Positions 43,720 through 52,061 of a stretch of DNA of 64,000 nt are shown piece by piece. The notes beneath the pieces were generated by a model. The model was not told where the DNA came from. It ran no database searches and saw only the letters and a list, made by a program, of their open reading frames with translations. Position 1 is the stretch's first letter, and each line of letters begins with the position of its first letter. Position numbers and translations under genes: made by a program. The stretch comes from Hymenobacter sp. IS2118 (GTDB lineage: Bacteria; Bacteroidota; Bacteroidia; Cytophagales; Hymenobacteraceae). Where the stretch lies: contig NZ_JNLX01000191.1 of NCBI RefSeq assembly GCF_000715495.1, positions 55,209 to 119,208 on the forward strand. Direction: 5' to 3'.

Positions 43720-44508
43720 CTAAGAACCTTGAAATGCTTTTTCGATGTACTCAAAGGAGGTTAAAATCTCCGCCTTTTCTTTTCTTACAACTACGGTGTG
43801 CTCGAAGTGTGCCGACGCTTTACGGTCCTTGGTGCGGATAGTCCAGCCATCCTTTTCCTGTACCACGTCTTTTTTGCCCAAGTTCACCATCGGTTCGATA
43901 GCGATGACCAAGCCCGTTTGCAGAATCGGCCCGGAACCCCGCTTGCCGTAATTGGGCACCTCAGGTTTCTCGTGCAGCTTCGCGCCAACTCCGTGGCCAA
44001 CCAACTCGCGTACCACCCCATAGCCCAGCGGGGCCACATGGTTCTGGATAGCATAGCTGATATCACCTACGCGGTTGCCGCTCACGGCTTGTTCAATGCC
44101 CTTGTACAGCGCAGCTTTGGTTTCCCGCAGCAAGGCTAGTACATCCGGCGCTACTTCCCCGATTGGGTAAGTGTAAGCACTATCTGAATGAAAACCATTC
44201 AGGAAAACCCCGCCGTCCACCGTCAGAATATCGCCGCTTTTCAGCGGCTCATCCGTGGCGAAGCCATGCACTACCACCGAATTTGGCGAGAGGCACAAGC
44301 TGTGCGGAAAACCATATAACCCTTTGAAAGATGGTACCCCACCATGGTCCCGGATGAATTCCTCCGCGCGCTTATCAAGCTGCCGCGTCGTCACTCCTTC
44401 CTTCATCAGACCCGCGACTTCGCCGTGAGCCTTTGCCAGCAGTTGAGCGCTGGCCCGCATGAGGTCAATCTCTTCTTCGGTTTTGTATTGTATGCTACCG
44501 CTTGCCAT
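43720..44508 (-). CDS. map: Type I methionine aminopeptidase
   Basis: 262 residues; removes the initiator methionine. The metal ligands are visible: two Asp (VDGGVFLNGFHSDSAYTY), His in VGHGVGAKLHE, Glu in VIAIEPMV and Glu in SAHFEHTVVV. It lies 9 bp after secY, in the common secY-map-infA order. Confidence 0.97.
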   Translation of the reverse strand: MASGSIQYKTEEEIDLMRASAQLLAKAHGEVAGLMKEGVTTRQLDKRAEEFIRDHGGVPSFKGLYGFPHSLCLSPNSVVVHGFATDEPLKSGDILTVDGGVFLNGFHSDSAYTYPIGEVAPDVLALLRETKAALYKGIEQAVSGNRVGDISYAIQNHVAPLGYGVVRELVGHGVGAKLHEKPEVPNYGKRGSGPILQTGLVIAIEPMVNLGKKDVVQEKDGWTIRTKDRKASAHFEHTVVVRKEKAEILTSFEYIEKAFQGS

Positions 44509-44517
44509 TGCTACTAC

Positions 44518-45837
44518 TTACGAGGCTACCGAAATAGGCTGTGCCGTGCGCCCACGCAGCTTGCCCGATTTCATCATGCCATCGTAATGTTGCATCAACA
44601 AGTAGCTCTGTACCTGATTCACCGTATCGAGCACCACACCCACCATGATGATGAGCGACGTGCCGCCATAGAAAGCCGAGAATGGACGCGTGACACCCAA
44701 CAGCAGCGCAATAGCAGGGAAAATGGCAATGAGGGCCAGTGCCACAGCACCCGGCAGAGTGACGCGCGTCAGGATTTCATCGATAAACTCCGAAGTATCC
44801 CGGCCGGGCTTCACGCCAGGCACGAAACCACCACTCCGCTTCAGGTCATCCGCAATCTGGTTGGGATTAACGCTAATGGCCGTATAGAAGTAAGTGAAGA
44901 TGATAATAAGCAGCGCAAAAGTCAGATTGTACTGCCACGAAGTGTAGTCTGAAAACTTCACACCGATGTAGCTGGCCATATCGCTTTGGTTCTGCCAAAC
45001 CGAAGCCACGATAGCTGGCACAAACATCAGCGACTGCGCAAAGATGATAGGCATAACGCCGGCTGCATTCACCTTAAGCGGAATGAACTGACGCTGAGCA
45101 TCAAGTTGCGTAGTGCCGCCTACCTGCTTAGCATACTGAACTGCAATGCGCCGAACAGCCTGCGTGAGCACGATAACAGCCATTACCACAAGGAACAGAA
45201 CCACCATCTCCAAAAGGAAGATAAGAGATTTGTTCACTCCTTTCGCAACTGCCTCGCCAATAATAGCACCGGGAAGACGCGAGACGATGCCAATCATAAT
45301 GAGCATCGAAATACCATTACCGATGCCCTTATCCGTGATTTTCTCACCCAGCCACATGCAGAACAACGTGCCGGCCGTGATAATAATCATGGTCGAGACG
45401 GTGAAAAACGTGCCCGGGTTGATGATGGCATCCGCGTTGATGGTAGCAATAAAGCCAACCGACTGCGCTAACACGATTGGAATCGTGAGAATACGCGTGT
45501 ACTGGTTGATTTTCTTGCGGCCCGACTCGCCCTCCTTCTGCAATTTCTGGAAGTAAGGAACAGCAATCGTGAGCAGCTGCAACACGATACTGGCCGAGAT
45601 GTAGGGCATGATGCCCAACGCGAAGATGGAAGCGTTGCTGAATGCTCCTCCCAAGAGGGTATCCAGAATGCCAAACAACCCTTCGGCACCTGTTTTCAGG
45701 CGGGTAGGGTCTACACCAGGCAACACCACGTACACGCCGAGGCGATAGATGGCAATGAAAAAAAGCGTATTGAGGATTCGCGTACGCAAATCCTCAATCG
45801 CAAAAATGTTTTTTATCGACTCGATAAACTTATTCAT
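44518..45837 (-). CDS. secY: Preprotein translocase subunit SecY
   Basis: A 439-residue channel of the Sec translocon with about ten membrane segments. Family marks include YRLGVYVVLPGVDPTRL, ALGIMPYISASIVLQLL and GIGNGISMLIMIGIV. It fits the expected place between rplO and map. Confidence 0.98.
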   Translation of the reverse strand: MNKFIESIKNIFAIEDLRTRILNTLFFIAIYRLGVYVVLPGVDPTRLKTGAEGLFGILDTLLGGAFSNASIFALGIMPYISASIVLQLLTIAVPYFQKLQKEGESGRKKINQYTRILTIPIVLAQSVGFIATINADAIINPGTFFTVSTMIIITAGTLFCMWLGEKITDKGIGNGISMLIMIGIVSRLPGAIIGEAVAKGVNKSLIFLLEMVVLFLVVMAVIVLTQAVRRIAVQYAKQVGGTTQLDAQRQFIPLKVNAAGVMPIIFAQSLMFVPAIVASVWQNQSDMASYIGVKFSDYTSWQYNLTFALLIIIFTYFYTAISVNPNQIADDLKRSGGFVPGVKPGRDTSEFIDEILTRVTLPGAVALALIAIFPAIALLLGVTRPFSAFYGGTSLIIMVGVVLDTVNQVQSYLLMQHYDGMMKSGKLRGRTAQPISVAS

Positions 45838-45852
45838 TGCCGAAGGTAGCTA

Positions 45853-46302
45853 TTAGAGCGTTACCGCTTTGCCGCCCGCCTTCTCGATGGCTTCAACAGC
45901 CGACTTCGAGAATGCGTGAGCATGAACTTCTACAGCCGTGGCAATTTCGCCGCGACCAAGAATTTTGATTTTAGCGTTCTTGGAAACCAAGCCGTTAGAC
46001 ACGAAGTAAGCAGCGTCCATCGTAGTGGTGCTGTTCTTTTCGAGAAGAGTAGCTAAGGCATCAAGATTGATACCCTTATATTCTACACGGTTGATGTTCG
46101 TGAAGCCGAACTTAGGCACACGACGCTGAAGGGGCATCTGGCCACCTTCAAAGCCGGACTTGCGCTTGTAGCCCGAACGCGACTTGGCGCCTTTGTGACC
46201 ACGGGTCGACGTGCCACCGCGCGTGGAGCCTTCGCCCCGGCCAATCCGCTTCTCGTTTTTAGTCGAGCCGTAGGCGGGCGATAAATTGCTGAGATTGAGC
46301 AT
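45853..46302 (-). CDS. rplO: Ribosomal protein L15
   Basis: 149 residues. Typical N-terminus MLNLSNLSPAYGSTKNEKRIGRGEGS, a Gly/Arg/Ser-rich RNA-binding arm and a globular C-terminal part ending EAIEKAGGKAVTL. Position between rpmD and secY is as in most bacteria. Confidence 0.97.
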   Translation of the reverse strand: MLNLSNLSPAYGSTKNEKRIGRGEGSTRGGTSTRGHKGAKSRSGYKRKSGFEGGQMPLQRRVPKFGFTNINRVEYKGINLDALATLLEKNSTTTMDAAYFVSNGLVSKNAKIKILGRGEIATAVEVHAHAFSKSAVEAIEKAGGKAVTL

Positions 46303-46315
46303 GACGATTATAGTC

Positions 46316-46495
46316 TTACAGTTCGGTTACGAGGAGCAAATGCTGCACGCTTTTCACCATGCCCATAACGGACGGGTTTACTTCGTGGGTAGCAGTGCTG
46401 TTGAGTTTGTTCAGGCCGAGGGACTGAACGGTGCGCTTCTGACGCTCGGGGCGGTCAATGGCGCTGCGCACGAGCTTTACTTGAATTTGTGCCAT
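46316..46495 (-). CDS. rpmD: Ribosomal protein L30
   Basis: A 59-residue protein, beginning MAQIQVKLVRSAIDRPERQK and ending HLLLVTEL. Start (CAT at 46493-46495) and stop (TTA at 46316-46318) were read directly. The spacing to rpsE and rplO is 5 and 13 bp. Confidence 0.95.
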   Translation of the reverse strand: MAQIQVKLVRSAIDRPERQKRTVQSLGLNKLNSTATHEVNPSVMGMVKSVQHLLLVTEL

Positions 46496-46500
46496 GTCAA

Positions 46501-47076
46501 TTAACCGTTAAAAACGCGGGCCAAAGAGATACCACGGGCTTGAGCGATTTGCAACGGGTCGCGCATTTTAGCGAGGGCTGCAAACGTCGCTTTCACCACG
46601 TTGTGAGGGTTCGACGAGCCTTTCGACTTCGCCAGCACATCCTTGATACCAGCGCTCTCGAACACGGCGCGCATTGCACCGCCGGCGATTACACCCGTAC
46701 CAGCCGCTGCGGGCTGGATGAGCACGAAACCACCGCCGTAGCGGCCTTCCATGAGGTGAGGAACGGTATGCTTGTACATCGGTACTTTCACCACGTTCTT
46801 CTTAGCGTCGTCAATGCCTTTGGCAATGGCGTCGGTTACTTCGTTGGCTTTGCCGAGGCCATAGCCTACGTTGCCGTTGCCGTCGCCTACTACCACAATG
46901 GCAGAAAAGCTAAAGCGGCGACCGCCTTTCACCACCTTCGCTACGCGGTTGATGGCTACTACTTTTTCCTTGAAGTCGGAGTCAGCACCCATGCGGGAGT
47001 TGTCCTTATTCCGGTCGCGGTCGTTGCTGCGCTGACGGTCTCCGCCAGGACGATTGTTGTCGCGTTCTTGCGCCAT
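46501..47076 (-). CDS. rpsE: Ribosomal protein S5
   Basis: 191 residues. A charged Asp/Arg/Asn-rich N-terminal extension of about 30 residues (NNRPGGDRQRSNDRDRNK) precedes the double-stranded RNA-binding core (KVVAINRVAKVVKGGRRFSF) and the C-terminal domain (VIAGGAMRAVFESAGIKDVL). The extension is longer than in E. coli. Confidence 0.96.
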   Translation of the reverse strand: MAQERDNNRPGGDRQRSNDRDRNKDNSRMGADSDFKEKVVAINRVAKVVKGGRRFSFSAIVVVGDGNGNVGYGLGKANEVTDAIAKGIDDAKKNVVKVPMYKHTVPHLMEGRYGGGFVLIQPAAAGTGVIAGGAMRAVFESAGIKDVLAKSKGSSNPHNVVKATFAALAKMRDPLQIAQARGISLARVFNG

Positions 47077-47082
47077 GATAGT

Positions 47083-47433
47083 TTAGAAATTGAGGCCGCC
47101 TTCGCGAGCACCTTCAGCCAATGATTTAACGCGACCGTGGTAGAGGTAACCCGAGCGGTCGAACACCACTTTGGTAATGCCTTTTTCCAGAGCTACGGCG
47201 GCAACTTGCCGTCCTACGGCAGCAGCCAGAGCTACACCGTTGCCGCCCTCGGCGGTTACTTTTTTCGACGTAGCAGACGCCAGCGTACGGCCGGTGGTGT
47301 CGTCGATAATCTGAGCGTAGATGCCCGTGTTGCTACGGAACACCGAGAGCCGCGGCCGCTCGGACGTGCCAGCCACCTTGGAACGGATGATGCGCTGAAT
47401 CCGCTTGCGGCGTTGTGCCTTATCAAATGCCAT
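47083..47433 (-). CDS. rplR: Ribosomal protein L18
   Basis: 116 residues. Binds 5S rRNA; conserved RRKRIQRIIRSKVAGTSERPR, LSVFRSNTGIYAQIIDD and FDRSGYLYHGRVKSLAEGAR. It lies between rplF and rpsE. Confidence 0.97.
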   Translation of the reverse strand: MAFDKAQRRKRIQRIIRSKVAGTSERPRLSVFRSNTGIYAQIIDDTTGRTLASATSKKVTAEGGNGVALAAAVGRQVAAVALEKGITKVVFDRSGYLYHGRVKSLAEGAREGGLNF

Positions 47434-47442
47434 GATGCGAAC

Positions 47443-47997
47443 TTATTTAGAGGCCGTTTTACCAGCTTTGCGACGGATGATTTCGCCCACGAAACGTACA
47501 CCTTTGCCTTTGTAAGGCTCAACTTTACGCAACGAACGAATTTTAGCAGCTACCTGACCCAATAGCTGATTGTCGATGCTGTTGAGCGTGACAATCGGGT
47601 TTTTGCCTTTGTCGGTAACGGCCGTAGCAGTTACCTCTTTTGGCAGGGCGATGAAAATGTTGTGCGAATAGCCCAGGGCCAACTCCAACGTCGAACCAGA
47701 GAGGGAGGCTTTGTAACCTACACCAACCAGTTCCAGCTTCTTCTCGAAACCGTTGCTCACACCGAGCACCATGTTGTTGATGAGCGAGCGGTACAGGCCG
47801 TGCATGGCCTTGTGGCGCTTCTGCTCCGTGGGACGGGTCACCAGGAGGGAACCATCTTCGATGGCAACGGCGATGTCGCGGTCTACTTGCGTAGTGAGCG
47901 AGCCCTTAGGGCCTTTCACCGTCACCGCGTTGTCTTTGTCGACCGAAATATCAACCCCAGCAGGGACGGAAATCGGCAGTTTACCAATACGTGACAT
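47443..47997 (-). CDS. rplF: Ribosomal protein L6
   Basis: 184 residues with two copies of the L6 fold. MSRIGKLPISVPAGVDI start and the second-domain motif RSLRKVEPYKGKGVRFVGE are typical. It stabilises the base of the L7/L12 stalk. Confidence 0.97.
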   Translation of the reverse strand: MSRIGKLPISVPAGVDISVDKDNAVTVKGPKGSLTTQVDRDIAVAIEDGSLLVTRPTEQKRHKAMHGLYRSLINNMVLGVSNGFEKKLELVGVGYKASLSGSTLELALGYSHNIFIALPKEVTATAVTDKGKNPIVTLNSIDNQLLGQVAAKIRSLRKVEPYKGKGVRFVGEIIRRKAGKTASK

Positions 47998-48024
47998 AAT
48001 TGAATTTGCTAAAGCGGTTCCGGA

Positions 48025-48423
48025 TTAGTACACGTAGCACAGCACTTCGCCGCCCACGTTCTCGGTTTTGCACTCTTTCTCCGTCATCACACCCTTAGAG
48101 GTCGAGATGATGGCGACGCCCAGGCCGCTGAGTACGCGGGGCAGGTTGTCGGCGGCCACGTACTGACGCAAGCCGGGCGTCGAAACGCGCTGCAGCTTGG
48201 TGATGGCAGGTGCCTTCGTGGTCGGGTTGTACTTCAAGGCAATCTTGATGATGCCCTGAACCGAAGAATCATCAAAACGGTACGACTGAATGTAGCCCTT
48301 GTGATAGAGCACCTTCGTGATTTCCTTTTTGATGTTGCTGGCCGGAATTTCTACCACCCGGTGGTTCGCCTTCATGGCGTTGCGCACCCGGGTCAGGTAG
48401 TCGGCAATGGGGTCAGTGTTCAT
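48025..48423 (-). CDS. rpsH: Ribosomal protein S8
   Basis: 132 residues. N-terminus MNTDPIADYLTRVRNAMKANH and C-terminal GVMTEKECKTENVGGEVLCYVY are canonical. In E. coli S8 also represses the spc operon. Here rpsH begins a transcription unit of its own: it is separated from rpsN by two foreign genes and has TATCTTTGC 33 bp upstream. The protein itself is normal. Confidence 0.97.
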   Translation of the reverse strand: MNTDPIADYLTRVRNAMKANHRVVEIPASNIKKEITKVLYHKGYIQSYRFDDSSVQGIIKIALKYNPTTKAPAITKLQRVSTPGLRQYVAADNLPRVLSGLGVAIISTSKGVMTEKECKTENVGGEVLCYVY

Positions 48424-48455
48424 TATGTGTTAAATACGTCCGCTTTTTTCGGAGC

Positions 48456-48464
48456 GCAAAGATA
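48456..48464 (-). promoter_or_regulatory. Bacteroidota -7 element before rpsH (TATCTTTGC)
   Basis: TA-TC-TTTG-C lies 33 bp upstream of the rpsH start on the minus strand. Confidence 0.6.
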
Positions 48465-48553
48465 AGAAAATTTCGCCGGGTGCCCAACGGGACCAACGAA
48501 ATTTCGGTTAAGACTACTTGGCACGTCCGGCGACGGCTCGGCCAATGGTTTCT

Positions 48554-48590
48554 TTTGGCAACCTGCCAAATGGTTTTCGAGGCAAGCCTC
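48554..48590. promoter_or_regulatory. Two short hairpins in the rpsH leader
   Basis: TTTGGCA/TGCCAAA (48554-48570) and GAGGC/GCCTC (48579-48590) lie between the two promoter-like elements. They could be a ribosomal-protein binding leader or only incidental. Confidence 0.35.
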
Positions 48591-48603
48591 AGGTTTTGGG
48601 AGT

Positions 48604-48612
48604 GCAAAGGTA
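48604..48612 (-). promoter_or_regulatory. Second -7 element upstream of rpsH (TACCTTTGC)
   Basis: TA-CC-TTTG-C lies 181 bp upstream of rpsH, so rpsH may have tandem promoters. Confidence 0.5.
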
Positions 48613-48718
48613 GCAGGCTCACAGGGGTTTTGCAAGTGTTACGTTGAAGTTTCCTGCATGCTGTATGTAGATGGTGCGGCCCGCACTGCCTGCCCGGCTA
48701 TATGTGCTTTGTGTGAAA

Positions 48719-48746
48719 AGCCCCAGCCGTCAGCACGGCTGAGGCT
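48719..48746 (-). terminator. Terminator after the aldehyde dehydrogenase gene
   Basis: On the minus strand AGCC(T)CAGCCGT pairs with ACGGCTG(G)GGCT and is followed by TTTTC. It lies about 60 bp after the stop of the gene at 48803-50347 and before the rpsH promoters. Confidence 0.7.
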
Positions 48747-48802
48747 CAAAACAGCTTTCTTCTCGGTCTCTTCTGCCTCTTTAGTTAAGCAGCGTTTAGC
48801 TG

Positions 48803-50347
48803 TTAGGCTTTTTCGGGCAGGTAGGTGGCGTCGGGGTAGTTGCCGAGTATGGGCTGGCCAACAGGACCTTTGGTTACTGCTTCCACCAGTAGCTTACCGC
48901 CTACGAAGGCTCCTTTCCAAGATTCGCCCAAACCTCCAAACACTTCTTCGCGGTCACCACGCGAGCGCAACTTGTTGATGCCTACCTTAAAGGAGCGTAT
49001 CTCGCGGGCCGTGCGGCGGGCCAACTCCTCATCATCGGAAGCAATAGCGGCTACGAGAGCGCCATTCGAGATATTCATCTCTCCTACCAACTCCTCCATC
49101 CGGTCAACCAGCACGATGCTGTCGATGGGACCAAAGGGCTCTTTAAAATAGAGCTCACTCTGCCGGGGCAGATTTACCAGTGCGCGGGGCATGGCATACG
49201 CCGACCGGTCCTGGCCGGGCAGGAAGAGACTATCGTCGAACTTACCCTCATAAATAGGTGTGGCACCGGTCTTAAGGGCGTCAGCGTAGAGACGGTCAAG
49301 GTCTTGGGCTTGTAAGGAATTGATGACCGGACCAAAGGCTAGGTCCGGCAGTTTGTCATTTGCATTATCAACCAACGTAGGATTGCCCACCTTCAGGTTG
49401 CGCACGGCTTCGGTATAAGTTTCGAGGAATTGGGGAAATAGCCGCCGCTCCACCACGAAACGCACATACGCGGTGCAGCGCTGCTTGCCATAGTCGTAGC
49501 CTTTTTTGATTTGGTCGGCCAGAGCACTCCAGTCGCTGTAATCCCAGATGCCGTAGGCGTTGACACCCTCCATTTCGAGCATGTAGCGCTTATCAGTGGT
49601 AGAAAGCGCATCGGCAATGTTGCGGGCATTTTTGCGGCCGCCCACGAAGCTGAGGCAATCGATGGCGGGGTGCTTTACCAGCGCGTCGCTCAACTCACCA
49701 CCGGCGCCACTCACCAGCGTCACGGGCAAGCCGGTCCGGCGCATTAAGGCAAATGCCAAACTCAGGGAGATAAAGCCCCCGTCAGTGGGCGTCTTGGCTA
49801 CAACCGAATTGCCGCACAAAGTTTGGACCAGTACGGCGTGGAGTAGCACCGACATGGGATAGTTCCAGGACGCAATGTTGGACACTAGGCCCAAAGGGGT
49901 ACGATTCCTCAGCATCGAATCAATGTTATCGACGTACCATTGCGCGCCCTCCACGGCTCGGTCAATGTCGGTGAAGCCTAGCTTATAGGTCTTACCGATT
50001 TCCCACATCAACAATTTTCCGATGAGCTCTACTTGGGGCCGTAATAAGTCCAAGGCATCCTGAACCTTGTTGCGACGCTCATCATGGCTGATAGCGGCCC
50101 AGGCGACGGATTCGTTCTTAGCAGCCACCACAGCGCGAATAGCCTCGTCTTGGTTCAGCATGGGCAAACTCCCCAGTACGGTACCATCAATGGGCGAACG
50201 AAACTCACGAGGCCGGCCGGTTTCCTGCCAACGCCCCTCCATCAAATTAAGGAAACCACCCTCGGCGGTGAATATTTCCGGAGTCACCTGCTTCACCTGG
50301 GCCAGCAGGGTGGCGTATTCTACCTGGGGAGAAATGATTTTGGGCAT
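48803..50347 (-). CDS. Aldehyde dehydrogenase family protein lodged in the ribosomal cluster
   Basis: A 514-residue member of the NAD(P)-dependent aldehyde dehydrogenase superfamily. Conserved points: GLVSNIASWNYPMSVLLHA (cofactor entry), LSFVGGRKNARNIADALS (usual FTGS region), Glu in LEMEGVNAYGIWDYSDW, and Cys in YGKQRCTAYVRF at the nucleophile site. Several signatures differ from textbook ones (EMEG for ELGG, WDYSD for a shorter loop), so the substrate is uncertain. It lies between rpsN and rpsH and breaks the spc operon order. It ends with its own terminator. Confidence 0.88.
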   Translation of the reverse strand: MPKIISPQVEYATLLAQVKQVTPEIFTAEGGFLNLMEGRWQETGRPREFRSPIDGTVLGSLPMLNQDEAIRAVVAAKNESVAWAAISHDERRNKVQDALDLLRPQVELIGKLLMWEIGKTYKLGFTDIDRAVEGAQWYVDNIDSMLRNRTPLGLVSNIASWNYPMSVLLHAVLVQTLCGNSVVAKTPTDGGFISLSLAFALMRRTGLPVTLVSGAGGELSDALVKHPAIDCLSFVGGRKNARNIADALSTTDKRYMLEMEGVNAYGIWDYSDWSALADQIKKGYDYGKQRCTAYVRFVVERRLFPQFLETYTEAVRNLKVGNPTLVDNANDKLPDLAFGPVINSLQAQDLDRLYADALKTGATPIYEGKFDDSLFLPGQDRSAYAMPRALVNLPRQSELYFKEPFGPIDSIVLVDRMEELVGEMNISNGALVAAIASDDEELARRTAREIRSFKVGINKLRSRGDREEVFGGLGESWKGAFVGGKLLVEAVTKGPVGQPILGNYPDATYLPEKA

Positions 50348-50760
50348 GGGCTAGGTACTGGTTTGCAATAGAGAGCGTAGGTGAATGATGAGTATAGACA
50401 TCAAGCACGAGTTTAACAAATTGTTTTCCAGCATGAAACAGCCTTGTGCAACCGCTACGCCAGCAAAGGCCCTAGTACCGTGAGATTCATTACACCGCCC
50501 ACCTATGTTGCCGCCTGATACGCAACACTCAGCATGTTCCTACAGCCTTTCGGTAGCTTCACAGTCTGCTGCAGTAGGGGACTCTGAGTTCTATAATTTC
50601 AGGAATTTGTAGAGTGACCGCCAGTCAATTTATCTCCCCCGCCCCCACCACCCGCCGCCCCAGCATCTGATGAAACGGGAGTGGCAAGAGTCAAACGTAC
50701 ATATCACCGCGCCAAGCGCATTGGTATTACCCGGACGATGATGTCACCCAGAAAGAGTAG
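50348..50760. other. 413-bp gap before the aldehyde dehydrogenase gene
   Basis: No convincing gene, RNA gene or repeat was seen. There is no clear -7 element. The composition differs from neighbouring genes, which may mark the junction of inserted DNA. Confidence 0.4.
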
Positions 50761-51102
50761 CTATTTCACACGTCTGAATTGAATATCATAATTTCCCATC
50801 ATTGTCATCGTCCCGTCTTTATTGGGATAAAAATCAAATAGAATAATCATACCTGCATGGTTTTCTCCTTGTACGCGTAACACCTGAGCATCCATCAGTA
50901 CTTCTCCTGGCAGATTGAAATCATTTGATTTAACGTTGTAAACACCTTGCCTTTTTTCAATCACAACTGAGATATTTGGAGCTTCAGATGTTTTCTCGGA
51001 AACCCATTCTCCAACCAGCAACTCCTCAAATTTTGTTTTCCCTGAACAGGAGCAAGTATGGATGAGGAGAATGATTGAGAAAATGTATAGTAGCTGTTTC
51101 AT
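50761..51102 (-). CDS. Small AT-rich lipoprotein, unrecognised
   Basis: A 113-residue protein with a lipobox (LLIHTCSCSG) after a hydrophobic N-terminus. The mature part (FEELLVGEWVSEKTSEAPNISVVIEK ... NYDIQFRRVK) is a compact beta-rich lipocalin-like size, with no family recognised. Its codons are clearly more AT-rich than those of the ribosomal genes around it, suggesting acquired DNA. A -7 element embedded in the preceding terminator stem gives it a likely own promoter. Confidence 0.65.
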   Translation of the reverse strand: MKQLLYIFSIILLIHTCSCSGKTKFEELLVGEWVSEKTSEAPNISVVIEKRQGVYNVKSNDFNLPGEVLMDAQVLRVQGENHAGMIILFDFYPNKDGTMTMMGNYDIQFRRVK

Positions 51103-51139
51103 ACTGATTTGTTATATAGATTGATTGCACTTGAATAAA

Positions 51140-51148
51140 ACAAAGATA
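51140..51148 (-). promoter_or_regulatory. -7 element at the edge of a terminator stem (TATCTTTGT)
   Basis: TA-TC-TTTG-T on the minus strand, 38 bp before the start of the lipoprotein gene. Its first bases belong to the terminator arm GGCTATC. Confidence 0.5.
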
Positions 51149-51179
51149 GCCGCCCCAACTAAAGTTGGGACGGCTATCA
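51146..51179. terminator. Strong terminator after rpsN
   Basis: GATAGCCG-C-CCCAACT pairs with AGTTGGG-A-CGGCTATC around a 2-base loop. It closes the rplC-rpsN transcription unit. Confidence 0.85.
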
Positions 51180-51209
51180 AACTACTAAGCGAGAAGCCTA
51201 AACCGGGTA

Positions 51210-51479
51210 CTACCAGCTCGACTTGGTCACACCGGGAATCTTGCCGGCGAGGGCCATTTCGCGGAAACGCACGCGGCTGATGCCAAACTTGCGCATGTAG
51301 CCGCGGGGGCGGCCGTCAATCATGTCGCGGTTGTGCAGGCGCACGGGCGAAGCGTTTTTGGGCAGCTTGTCGAGACCTTCGTAGTCGCCGGCAGCTTTCA
51401 GTGCCTTGCGCTTCTCAGCGTAGCGGGCCACGGTGGCAATGCGCTTGCGCTCCCGTGCTTTGATGGATTCTTTAGCCAT
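51210..51479 (-). CDS. rpsN: Ribosomal protein S14 (zinc-free long type)
   Basis: 89 residues without the CxxC zinc site of the short form. The core RLHNRDMIDGRPRGYMRKFGISRVRFREMA is canonical. It is the last gene of its block: a terminator follows 31 bp later and rpsH is 2.8 kb further. Confidence 0.97.
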   Translation of the reverse strand: MAKESIKARERKRIATVARYAEKRKALKAAGDYEGLDKLPKNASPVRLHNRDMIDGRPRGYMRKFGISRVRFREMALAGKIPGVTKSSW

Positions 51480-51491
51480 AAGAGGTAGGGA

Positions 51492-52046
51492 TTAAGCGTC
51501 TTTTTTAGCGTTGGCGAAAGGCATACCGAAAGCCTTGAGCAGCTCGTAGCTCTGCTCGTCATTCTCGGCGCTGGTCACGAACGTGATGTCCATGCCCGAG
51601 ATGCTTTTGATTTTGTCAATCGAGATTTCGGGGAAGATGATTTGCTCCTTCACGCCGAGCGTGTAGTTGCCACGACCATCGAAACCCTTGTCGTTGATGC
51701 CTTTGAAGTCACGTACGCGGGGCAGGGCTACCGTCAGCAAACGGTCCATGAACTCGTACATTTTCTCGCCGCGCAGCGTCACTTTCGCACCGATAGGCAT
51801 GCCTTCGCGGAGCTTAAAGTTCGACACTGATTTCTTGGCGATAGTGGCAATGGCTTTCTGACCGGTGATAACCGTCAGCTCTTCCACGCCGTTGTCTACC
51901 AATTTCTTGTCAGCTACCGCAGCGCCAATGCCACGGTTGATGCAGATTTTGGTGACACGGGGTACCTGCATGATGCTCTTGAACTGGAATTTCTCCTGGA
52001 GCGCGGGTACGATGTCTTTTTTATAAATGTCTTTGAGACGGGCCAT
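51492..52046 (-). CDS. rplE: Ribosomal protein L5
   Basis: 184 residues. 5S rRNA-binding protein with KICINRGIGAAVADKK, LREGMPIGAKVTLRGEKMYEF and GMDITFVTSAENDEQ. It lies between rplX and rpsN. Confidence 0.97.
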   Translation of the reverse strand: MARLKDIYKKDIVPALQEKFQFKSIMQVPRVTKICINRGIGAAVADKKLVDNGVEELTVITGQKAIATIAKKSVSNFKLREGMPIGAKVTLRGEKMYEFMDRLLTVALPRVRDFKGINDKGFDGRGNYTLGVKEQIIFPEISIDKIKSISGMDITFVTSAENDEQSYELLKAFGMPFANAKKDA

Positions 52047-52061
52047 GATGCGGGGGGCTGC

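Noticed and set aside
48423..48635. Short open frames in the rpsH leader
   Set aside because: They span two promoter-like elements and hairpins and have no ribosome-binding context or family similarity.
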